Below are positions 1-7,579 of a DNA stretch of 38,171 bases, piece after piece. The notes under the pieces were generated by a model, which saw only the letters and a program-made list of their open reading frames with translations, did not search any database and was not told the origin of the DNA. A program made the translations under genes and the position numbers. This DNA is from Saprospiraceae bacterium. GTDB lineage: Bacteria > Bacteroidota > Bacteroidia > Chitinophagales > Saprospiraceae. The stretch's first letter is position 1. The number at the start of each line of letters is the position of its first letter. The stretch is from the NCBI GenBank assembly GCA_020848965.1, contig JADLHE010000075.1, positions 1-38,171 of the forward strand. The letters are read 5' to 3'.

Positions 1-400
1 GGCAGGAAGGCGTCGGGGTTCTTCTCCGACAGTTTCCGGTAGGTGCCCAGTGCCTCCACGTATGCCCTTTCCGCTTCCGGCATCTTTTGGTTGGCACGGT
101 AATAGTTGCCGAGGTTGTTCAGCGTCGAGGCCACATCGGGCAGGAAGGCGTCGGGGTTCTTCTCCGACAGTTTCCTTCGGATGCCCAGTGCCTCCACGTA
201 TGCCCTTTCCGCTTCCGGCATCCTTTGGTTGTCACTGTAAAACACGCCGAGGTTGTTCAGCGTCGTGGCCACATCGGGCAGGAAGGCGTCGGGGTTCTTC
301 TCCGACAGTTTCCGGTAGGTGCCCAGTGCCTCCACGTATGCCCTTTCCGCTTCCGGCATCTTTTGGTTGGCACGGTAAATATTGCCAATGTTGTTGAGCA
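1..400. repeat. Near-identical 138-bp tandem coding repeats (TPR units)
   Basis: GGCAGGAAGGCGTCGGGGTTCTTCTCCGACAGTTTCC recurs at 1, 139 and 277, an exact 138-bp period (46 codons) with few substitutions. Confidence 0.95.
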
Positions 401-1352
401 CCACTGCCCTGCCATATTCATCTTTTGACAGCAACAAAGATTTTTCATAAAAGAGAGCGGCTTTGATGAAGTTGTTTTGTTGCTGAAGGAAAAATGCAAA
501 AGCAAATATCACCTCATCGTTTTTGGGGTCTGCCATCACTGCCTTATCATAAGCTTGCTCTGCTGCGGCAAAGTCGAGCGAAGTGATGGAATTTTTTGCT
601 TGCAGTACATAAGTCTCCGCAATCTGCCTCCGTCCTTTGGCCAATTCTTCTAAGCGGATAGTATGCTGGCGCTCTTCCTCTTCTATTTTTTGGAGCTGCT
701 CGTCGAGGTTGGCTTTTTCGATGAGTTCGTTGGCTTCCCGGGTCTTGCCCTTGGTGCTGAGTTCGTAGGCATCCCGGTAGAGTTGGGAGGCGGCGGCAAG
801 GTCCACTTTGTAGAGGGTTTTTACCATGTCGGCAACCTGGGAGAGGGCCTGGTCTCTTTCTGCGGTCAAAACAGCGATGCGGGTGTTCAAGCGGCCAAGG
901 GAGTCGGCGGGTATTTTATTACCTTCTATTTGAGCATAGAGTGGCGTTACCTGCTTCTTAAACTCCTGTTCGATGGCTGCCCGAATGTTCTTTTCTTGTT
1001 CCTTTAGGTCGGCGTCCCGCTCGGTATCGTTCACCATGCGGATGGTATGGGGGTTCTCGCCAGGGCGCAAGGGTACAAAGCTAAAAAGGTCTCTTTCATC
1101 GAGTACCGACCAGCCATCTTTTTGAACGGAAAAAACGATTTTGGAACCTGCTACAAACTCGTCTCTTTTTGGCAGCTTGAGTTCGAACTGGCCGAGGTTT
1201 GTTGTACCCTGAGGCGTCACACCAAAAACGCCGACCAACACGCCGCCAACGGGCTTGGCTTTGCGGTCTTTGACAAAACCTGTTATCGAGGTTTGGGCGT
1301 TTGCTTTAACAAGCAATAGCAAGAGGAATACGAGTAAAGGGGAGTTTTTCAT
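1..1352 (-). CDS. Exported protein: signal peptide, carboxypeptidase-regulatory-like domain, coiled region and TPR array (3' end truncated by window edge)
   Basis: Minus-strand translation from ATG at 1352 gives MKNSPLLVFLLLLLVKANAQTSITGFVKDRKAKPVGGVLVGVFG..., then 46-residue TPR units (MPEAERAYVEALGTYRKLSEKNPDAFLPDVATTLNNLG). The frame is open to base 1; it is absent from the ORF track because no stop lies in the window. Confidence 0.85.
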   Translation of the reverse strand, partial: MKNSPLLVFLLLLLVKANAQTSITGFVKDRKAKPVGGVLVGVFGVTPQGTTNLGQFELKLPKRDEFVAGSKIVFSVQKDGWSVLDERDLFSFVPLRPGENPHTIRMVNDTERDADLKEQEKNIRAAIEQEFKKQVTPLYAQIEGNKIPADSLGRLNTRIAVLTAERDQALSQVADMVKTLYKVDLAAASQLYRDAYELSTKGKTREANELIEKANLDEQLQKIEEEERQHTIRLEELAKGRRQIAETYVLQAKNSITSLDFAAAEQAYDKAVMADPKNDEVIFAFAFFLQQQNNFIKAALFYEKSLLLSKDEYGRAVVLNNIGNIYRANQKMPEAERAYVEALGTYRKLSEKNPDAFLPDVATTLNNLGVFYSDNQRMPEAERAYVEALGIRRKLSEKNPDAFLPDVASTLNNLGNYYRANQKMPEAERAYVEALGTYRKLSEKNPDAFL

Positions 1353-1397
1353 GGCTGTAAAAGGTTGGTTTTCAATATTTCCTAAGAATACAAATTA

Positions 1398-2552
1398 TCA
1401 TTTTTTGACTTTGACCATATCCACCCGAAAACGTGTATTGGTGGGATTGACAAAATTATCCCAAGGTTTGTAGCCGTTTTTTGACCCAATGAGACGGTAT
1501 CGGTCGTTTTGCATATTTTCTGGAATGGAAAAATTAAAAAGACCATTGATGTCCGTGGTATCTGCCATGCCTTCAACGCGGAAAATTACCCCGACGACTG
1601 GGTTGTTTTTTTCGTCAAAAGCTTGTCCAGACACCGTTCCGAGGCCAATGGCACGGGCCAGCAGGTTGACCGAATTTTTTCCTTTTACATCCACGGTCGA
1701 ATCGGCTGCAAAAGGTTCACTGTTTTCCAAGCGTATGCGGATAGGCTGTTTCATATCTTCGGGCGAAGTACCGGGGAACTCGGCCTGCCCATCAAGAAGC
1801 CGTGCGGATTTAGGGCCGCTGGGGAAAATGATTTTGACCGCCGCTTTGTCAGAAAAAGGGAGCGATGGCCAGCCGCCGCCGCTTTTTTCAACATAGACTC
1901 GTAGGGAAACAGGGGTGGATTTTTCATTGGCCGGATTAAATAAAAACACCAATAAAAACGCAGCAACGGAACCGCCCGCTTTTGCGACATTGCCCCAGTT
2001 TAATTGAAGAAAACCGGGCAATGTAACCGCTATGCCTCCCGCTGCAAGCGCCAACAACGTGCGGAATAAGGCATTGTTGTCAGCGGCCCAGCCGGGTATA
2101 AAAAGCGTAATGGCCAACAGCACCACGAATGCAGCGACGGCAAACCAGAAGGCCATCGTCATGTTTCCAGCAATTTGGTCATTTCCATTTTTGCCAGTTC
2201 CTCCGTCATCATCAGGCGGATTTCCATTGTCCGTGCCTGTTGGAGGTGGTGGGGTATTGCCATTGCCTGTATTCTGCGATGGCGGCTTGCTTACCGTGAT
2301 GCTGACACTTGCCCCATCGGGTAAATCGTTTATCAGTTCCAATAAAGCTTGTGTAATTTGATTATTGGTAAGGTTGATTTCACTGGTTGATTTGACACCT
2401 AATCGCCTTTCTCTTTCTATTGCTTGATAGCGAGATGATAGCAGCAAAACTTCGTTTTCATGCCTTGTACCAACTGCCATTTGTCTCATGGCCTCAATGG
2501 CCTCATCGAGTTGATTTTTGGCAATAAGGGCACGGATATTATTCTTGTCCAT
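1398..2552 (-). CDS. Membrane protein: N-terminal EAD11-like effector-associated domain, low-complexity linker, about 2-3 TM helices, C-terminal carboxypeptidase-regulatory-like domain
   Basis: N-term MDKNNIRALIAKNQLDEAIEAMRQMAVGTRHENEVLLLSSRYQAIERERRLGVKSTSEINLTNNQITQALLELINDL resembles the EAD11 pattern. Then a P/G/D-rich linker, hydrophobic helices (AFWFAVAAFVVLLAITLFIPG, LLALAAGGIAVTLPGFL, VAAFLLVFLF) and GTVSGQAFDEKNNPVVGVIFRVEG...TDINGLFNF. Confidence 0.8.
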   Translation of the reverse strand: MDKNNIRALIAKNQLDEAIEAMRQMAVGTRHENEVLLLSSRYQAIERERRLGVKSTSEINLTNNQITQALLELINDLPDGASVSITVSKPPSQNTGNGNTPPPPTGTDNGNPPDDDGGTGKNGNDQIAGNMTMAFWFAVAAFVVLLAITLFIPGWAADNNALFRTLLALAAGGIAVTLPGFLQLNWGNVAKAGGSVAAFLLVFLFNPANEKSTPVSLRVYVEKSGGGWPSLPFSDKAAVKIIFPSGPKSARLLDGQAEFPGTSPEDMKQPIRIRLENSEPFAADSTVDVKGKNSVNLLARAIGLGTVSGQAFDEKNNPVVGVIFRVEGMADTTDINGLFNFSIPENMQNDRYRLIGSKNGYKPWDNFVNPTNTRFRVDMVKVKK

Positions 2553-2666
2553 ATATGTTTGATATTTTTGTGGTGAAATTAAGTAAAAAATGAAATGTTA
2601 TATTATTAGTCTATGTTTTCTCATAATTATTTCCCTCTATCCGCCTCTCCTCTATTGTGGCACGGT

Positions 2667-2682
2667 TTATGAATATTCATAA
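2667..2682. promoter_or_regulatory. 16-bp perfect palindrome TTATGAATATTCATAA between divergent genes
   Basis: Self-complementary sequence in the intergenic region between the EAD11 gene (minus) and the 2807 gene (plus). Confidence 0.4.
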
Positions 2683-2806
2683 TAACTCAACATTGGGATA
2701 GGGTTTCGCTTTTTATCTAACACAAAAAGAGGCGACGCAAGCGGTGACGCTTTGTGAGAAAACCGCCAGTGCTTGCCCGGCACCTCGACCAAATCCATTC
2801 CCACTT

Positions 2807-3955
2807 ATGGCAACAAAAGCCACCAAGGAAGCCACGGCTGCAGCAGCCAGCGCTTCCGAAACTCCCACACTACAAAGTACATTGCTGGAAATCGTTAGAC
2901 TGCCCTGTGCAAGGGAGTATTTCTTCCAAATGGCCCTCACGGGCTGGGGTTATTGCCGGGCCGACATCAAACTGTTCCAGGACGAAAGCGACCGCTACAC
3001 GGAGACGTTCATTGACGAACAGGTGACGCTCATAAATACCGTGAAAGCGCTGCCGGACGTGGCCGTGCGCCTTGCAGAGGTCAGCCTCGCCAACGATGCA
3101 CTGGTGGCTTGGCGGCAGCAGGTGGGCAGCTTGAGCAAACGCTTGGGGAAAGCATTGGCCTACACTTTTAAAAATCCGGCCACCTTGGAAGCAGAGCGAA
3201 AACTGTCGGGCCTGTACGAGTACGGCATCCCCAGCAGCGAGCCTTGGGGCAGTGTGGACAAGTTCCTGACAAAAGCCAATACCTATTTGACGAATAAAAT
3301 AGCCACGCTGGTAGCAGCCAAGGCGACCAAGGAGAGCTTGCAGACCCAGTTCGTGGAGGCTGCCGCAGGCTTTACGGTGGCTTGGACGGAATATATTGCG
3401 AAGGAAAAAGCCTATAATGACGGCACAAAAGCCGTGAACGATGGCCTCAAAGCTATTTTAGCTGAACTGAACCCTATGCTGGACGATGGCAAATCAATTT
3501 ACGAGTTTGACCCCGTTAATATCAAGAAATTCACCATCAAATACTTGGTGAGGGAAGTGCGGGGCGGGCATCCGGCGGGTTTGGAAGGCTATATGTATTT
3601 TGCCGAAACGGGCAAACCAATGGCCAATGCCCGTGTGGTAGTGGCAGGCGATTCGGAGAAATTCGCCGTGACGGACGCAAAGGGCAAGTACAAGCTCAAC
3701 TTGGCAGAGGGTAGCTTTGATTTCATTTATTCGGCGGCTGGAATGGCCCCACAAACAGTGGCCCGCAAGCTGACAGCAGGTGTTAGCAGCCGTCAAAATG
3801 TGTCGTTGTCGCCCGTACCCGTAGAAGTCGCCATCGTGCCAGAAACACCGCAGCTTGCTGCTCCAGTCACCAACACCGTCCGTGAACTCGCCAACGCCGT
3901 CTCCGGCGTGATGAACGGTGCGACGAATGGTGCGACGAACGGAGCGGCGGTTTGA
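2807..3955 (+). CDS. Helical protein with C-terminal carboxypeptidase-regulatory-like domain, unknown function
   Basis: ORF 2744-3955; ATG at 2807 (MATKATKEATAAAASASE...) preferred over GTG at 2744. C-term GLEGYMYFAETGKPMANARVVVAGDSEKFAVTDAKGKYKLNLAEGSFDFIYSAAG is CarboxypepD_reg-like. Confidence 0.75.
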   Translation: MATKATKEATAAAASASETPTLQSTLLEIVRLPCAREYFFQMALTGWGYCRADIKLFQDESDRYTETFIDEQVTLINTVKALPDVAVRLAEVSLANDALVAWRQQVGSLSKRLGKALAYTFKNPATLEAERKLSGLYEYGIPSSEPWGSVDKFLTKANTYLTNKIATLVAAKATKESLQTQFVEAAAGFTVAWTEYIAKEKAYNDGTKAVNDGLKAILAELNPMLDDGKSIYEFDPVNIKKFTIKYLVREVRGGHPAGLEGYMYFAETGKPMANARVVVAGDSEKFAVTDAKGKYKLNLAEGSFDFIYSAAGMAPQTVARKLTAGVSSRQNVSLSPVPVEVAIVPETPQLAAPVTNTVRELANAVSGVMNGATNGATNGAAV

Positions 3956-4026
3956 TTCAATTTAGCGGTATTTATAAGTTTTGAGATATTATAGGCGTGG
4001 CGTTTAGCTGCGCCTTTTTTTATTCC

Positions 4027-5307
4027 TCACAACTCCACCCGCCGCACCTTCGGCACCAGCAGGTGCATCACGCCCCAGGCCAGCACGTAGGCCATGCCAC
4101 TGATGATGAACATGATGTAATAGCCCGTTTCGATATGCCCCAAGCCTTTGTAATGGTCGAAGAGCCAGCCTGCCAGCTTCGACACGGCAACGCTGCCCAG
4201 CGTGCCCATCATGCCGCCGAAGCCGATGATAAAGGCCACGGCTTTTTTCGGGAAGGCATCGCTCACCGTCGTGTAGATATTGGCGCTCCATGCCTGGTGC
4301 GCCGCCGCCCCCAAGCCGATGATGCCGATGGCGTACCACATATTGAAGCCGCCCAGCCATTGCGCCAGCACCACGGGCAGCACGCAGCTGGCGTAGATGA
4401 GCATCGCCGTCTTGCGGGCCTTGAACACCGGCCAGCCTTTTTGGATGAAATACATCGGGAGCCAGCCGCCGAACACGCTGCCGAAAGTGGCGATGATATA
4501 AACCGTGGCCACGGGCAGGGAGAGTTGCGTCTTGCTGAGGCCGTATTGTTCTTTCAGGAAATCGGGCAGCCAGAACAGGTAGAACCACCAGATGCCGTCG
4601 GTCATGAGTTTGCCGATGGCAAATGCCCAGGTGGGACGGTAGCTGAGGGCTTTCTGCCAAGGCACTGCCGCTTGCTCCCCGGCAGCGGGAACCTCGTCGA
4701 GGTCGCTGTGTATATGGTCGTACTCCGCTTTGCCGAGGCGTGGCTGCTTGTCGGGCGTCTCGTAGAGCCAGAACCAGAAGGCCAGCCAGACCAAGCCCGC
4801 CGCTCCGATGACGAGGAAGGTCGTCCGCCAGCCGTATTGCAGGGCGAGGTAGGGCACGATGAGCGGTGCGATGATGGCCCCGACGTTGGTGCCGGAATTG
4901 AGGATGCCCGTGGCAAAGGCCCGCTCTTTTTTCGGGAACCACTCAGATACCGATTTGATGGCCGCCGGGAAATTGCCGCTCTCCGTCACGCCCAGACCAA
5001 TGCGGGCAAGGATGAAGCCGAAATTGCTGCCGACAAAATAATGCGCCATCGCCGCCACGCTCCACGACACGAGCGAGAGGGCATAGCCCATCTTCGTGCC
5101 GAGCCAGTCAATGAGGCGGCCCACGAAAAGCATGGCAAGGGCGTAGGATAGCTGGAAGGCCACCGTCACGTTGGCATAGTCCGTCTTTGTCCAGTTGAAC
5201 TCAAGATCGAGGTACTCCTTCACGAGGCTGATGACGGCCCGGTCGAGGTAGTTGATGGTGGTGGCGAAGAAGAGGAGGGCGCAGATGGTCCAGCGGTAGC
5301 TTTTCAT
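4027..5307 (-). CDS. exuT: MFS transporter, hexuronate transporter (ExuT)-like
   Basis: MKSYRWTICALLFFATTINYLDRAVISLV...; 12-TM MFS/ACS-family pattern; in a uronate catabolism operon. Confidence 0.85.
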   Translation of the reverse strand: MKSYRWTICALLFFATTINYLDRAVISLVKEYLDLEFNWTKTDYANVTVAFQLSYALAMLFVGRLIDWLGTKMGYALSLVSWSVAAMAHYFVGSNFGFILARIGLGVTESGNFPAAIKSVSEWFPKKERAFATGILNSGTNVGAIIAPLIVPYLALQYGWRTTFLVIGAAGLVWLAFWFWLYETPDKQPRLGKAEYDHIHSDLDEVPAAGEQAAVPWQKALSYRPTWAFAIGKLMTDGIWWFYLFWLPDFLKEQYGLSKTQLSLPVATVYIIATFGSVFGGWLPMYFIQKGWPVFKARKTAMLIYASCVLPVVLAQWLGGFNMWYAIGIIGLGAAAHQAWSANIYTTVSDAFPKKAVAFIIGFGGMMGTLGSVAVSKLAGWLFDHYKGLGHIETGYYIMFIISGMAYVLAWGVMHLLVPKVRRVEL

Positions 5308-5363
5308 GAAAATGGAAATTGGAGGTGTAAAGGAAAATAATTAGGCTGTCCAATTCGGGAAGT

Positions 5364-5594
5364 ACATCCCCCTAACCCCCCAATATCATTAACTTAAGGG
5401 TTTTGATTGACAATTGTTGATTACATGATTGTTGATTTTTGATGTGATGGAGGATTTAAAATTGGCAATGTGCCAACATCTGCTATCAACATTCAACCAT
5501 ATCATCAACAATCATGTAATCATGTAATCAACAATTGTCAATCAAAAACAAGACAATGGCGCTAAGTTAATGTCATTGGGGGTTAGGGGGATGT
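5364..5594. repeat. Nested long inverted repeat (about 231 bp) between eda-like and exuT-like genes
   Basis: Outer arms 5364-5396 / 5563-5594; inner arms 5401-5436 / 5504-5547 (right arm has an extra 8-bp ATGTAATC copy); small hairpin TTGGCA-ATG-TGCCAA near the centre. Confidence 0.9.
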
Positions 5595-5664
5595 CTGTGC
5601 GAATTGAACGGCATTTAAATTTCATCTTAACACCTTGTAATTGGGGCATTAAGGTAGCGGGAAT

Positions 5665-6336
5665 TCAGAAATTCCTCAACTTCGAAATCAGCGCCAACGT
5701 TTCCCGCACCCGTTTTTCCAAGGAGTCAAAATCGCCGCTTTTCAGCACCTCCGACGAGATGAGCTGCGAGCCGAGGCCCACGCAGGTCACGCCCGCTTGG
5801 AACCACGCCCGCAGGTTTTCTTCCGTGGGTACCACGCCGCTGGTGGGCATGATGTTCGTCCAGGGCTGGGGTGCCCGCACGAACTTGACGAAGTCCGGCC
5901 CCAGCGCATGACTGGGGAACAGCTTGACGATTTCGCAGCCCAGTTCCTCGGCCCGACAAATCTCCGTCACCGAGCCGCAGCCGGGCAGGCTGGCCACTTT
6001 GCGGCGGTTGCAGGTCAGTACCACGTCTTCCCGAAGGGCGGGCGTCACCACGAAATTGGCGCCGAGCTGCATGTATAGCGAGGCCGCCGCCGCATCCGTC
6101 AACGAACCAACGCCGAGTATCATATCGGGCATTTCGCTGGCGCAATGCTTGCTCAATTCCCCAAAGACCTCATGGGCAAAATCGCCCCGACTGGTGAACT
6201 CCAGCAGCCGAGCGCCGCCCCGGTAGCAGGCCGCCACCACTTGTTTGCAAAGCGAAACATCGGCGTGGTAAAACAGCGGCACCATGCCCTGTTCGGCCAT
6301 TTTTTGATAGACTTGAATTCGTGTGAAACGTGCCAT
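5665..6336 (-). CDS. eda: KDPG/KHG aldolase (bifunctional 4-hydroxy-2-oxoglutarate / 2-dehydro-3-deoxyphosphogluconate aldolase)
   Basis: MARFTRIQVYQKMAEQGMVPLFYHADVSLCKQVVAACYRGGARLLEFTSRGDFAHEVF...; KDPG aldolase fold signatures. Confidence 0.88.
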   Translation of the reverse strand: MARFTRIQVYQKMAEQGMVPLFYHADVSLCKQVVAACYRGGARLLEFTSRGDFAHEVFGELSKHCASEMPDMILGVGSLTDAAAASLYMQLGANFVVTPALREDVVLTCNRRKVASLPGCGSVTEICRAEELGCEIVKLFPSHALGPDFVKFVRAPQPWTNIMPTSGVVPTEENLRAWFQAGVTCVGLGSQLISSEVLKSGDFDSLEKRVRETLALISKLRNF

Positions 6337-6344
6337 TTTAGTTG

Positions 6345-6424
6345 GTTGACGGTTGTCGGTTGACGGTGGTCGGTTGACGGTGACCGAACCACCTACTACC
6401 GACCACCGACCACCGTCAACCGAT
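6345..6424. repeat. Direct plus inverted repeat spacer (GGTTGACGGTGGTC units)
   Basis: CGGTTGACGGTGGTCGGT 6357-6374 is exactly complementary to 6405-6422; further direct copies of the unit flank it. Confidence 0.9.
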
Positions 6425-6425
6425 T

Positions 6426-7439
6426 TTATCTACTTACCCTTCCCGTTGCGTTCCCGGCCATCAGCGCTTCCACTTCGGCCTTTGATACCAGGTTCATGTC
6501 GCCGGGGATGCTGTGCTTTAGGGTTGCGGCGGCAACGCCGAAATGCAGCGCCCACTGCGGGTCGGAAGGGTAGGAGCGGAGGCCAAAGATAAGCCCCGCC
6601 GTGAAAGCATCGCCCGTGCCTACCCGGTCCACGATGTGGGTGACGGGATAGCTGGGTGCTTCGCAAAACTGCTGGCCATCCCAGAGCAGGCCGGAGAAGC
6701 CGTTTTGCGAAGCATTGGGGTTGCTGCGCAAGGTGGTCGCCACCCATTTTGCACGGGGAAAGCGGTTTTTGAGTTGGGCCAGCATGGAGCGTTGTGCCTC
6801 CTCCCCATCGCCCTCCGGCACGATGCCGAAATAGTTGCGGACGTCCTCGGCAGCGCCCACGATGAGGTCGCAGCCAGCGGTCAGTTCCGGCATGACCTCC
6901 TTGGGCTGCTTGCCGTACTTCCAAAGGGCCGCCCGGTGGTTCAGGTCGGTGCTCACGGTCAGGCCCATGCGGTTGGCCACTTCGATGGCCTCCCGGCAAG
7001 CCTCGGCGGCGCTCTGCGAAATGGCGGGCGTGATGCCCGACCAATGGAACCAATCCGCTCCGGCAAAGGCGGCCTCCCAGTCAATCATGCCCGGCTGGAG
7101 CGTGGCCATGCTGCTGTGCGCCCGGTCATACACGACCTTGCTGCCCCGTTGCGAAGCGCCGTTTTCCAAAAAATAAATGCCGACCCGTTCGCCACCCCGC
7201 ACCACGTGGCGCAGCCCGACGCCATGCTTGCGCAATTCGAGGAGCAGCCGCTCGGCCATGTCGTTTTCCGGCAGGCGGCTCACCCATTCGGCGTCCATCC
7301 CGAACCGGGCCAGCGACACGGCCACGTTGCTTTCCGCCCCGCCAATGATGATTTCAAGGCTGGTGGCTTGCGCAAAACGCTGGTTGCCGGGAGGGGTCAG
7401 GCGCAGCATGGTTTCGCCGAAGGAGATTATTTTTTTCAT
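6426..7439 (-). CDS. kdgK: 2-keto-3-deoxygluconate kinase, PfkB family
   Basis: MKKIISFGETMLRLTPPGNQRFAQATSLEIIIGGAESNVAVSLARFG...; C-terminal DRVGTGDAFTAGLIFG PfkB signature. Confidence 0.9.
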   Translation of the reverse strand: MKKIISFGETMLRLTPPGNQRFAQATSLEIIIGGAESNVAVSLARFGMDAEWVSRLPENDMAERLLLELRKHGVGLRHVVRGGERVGIYFLENGASQRGSKVVYDRAHSSMATLQPGMIDWEAAFAGADWFHWSGITPAISQSAAEACREAIEVANRMGLTVSTDLNHRAALWKYGKQPKEVMPELTAGCDLIVGAAEDVRNYFGIVPEGDGEEAQRSMLAQLKNRFPRAKWVATTLRSNPNASQNGFSGLLWDGQQFCEAPSYPVTHIVDRVGTGDAFTAGLIFGLRSYPSDPQWALHFGVAAATLKHSIPGDMNLVSKAEVEALMAGNATGRVSR

Positions 7440-7475
7440 TCAATTGAGAATGTAGAATTGAGGCTGTGAAGCATG

Positions 7476-7579
7476 TTTTTTGACGCAGATTTTTATGATG
7501 CTTATGATGAATTATGTTGTTGGACGGAACGTCCAACATAAAAAATCATTAAAAATCTGCGTCTTTCTGCGTCAAAAAA
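7476..7579. repeat. Inverted repeat with central hairpin, overlapping the uxaC 3' end
   Basis: TTTTTTGACGCAGATTTTTATGAT (7476-7499) versus ATCATTAAAAATCTGCGTC...TCTGCGTCAAAAAA (7545-7579); centre GTTGGACG-GAA-CGTCCAAC. Confidence 0.88.

Noticed and set aside
50-428. Plus-strand ORFs with internal repeats (MPFPLPASFGW...)
   Set aside because: Antisense readings of the TPR repeat array; the minus frame gives clean TPR units.
3997-5151. 384-aa plus-strand ORF opposite exuT
   Set aside because: Antisense of a clear MFS transporter; composition (H/R/E/A-rich, no recognisable domain) typical of shadow ORFs.
5570-5911. 113-aa plus-strand ORF starting in the palindrome
   Set aside because: Runs from the inverted repeat into the antisense of eda; no independent support.
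6543-7469. 308-aa plus-strand ORF opposite kdgK
   Set aside because: Shadow ORF of a confidently identified PfkB kinase.
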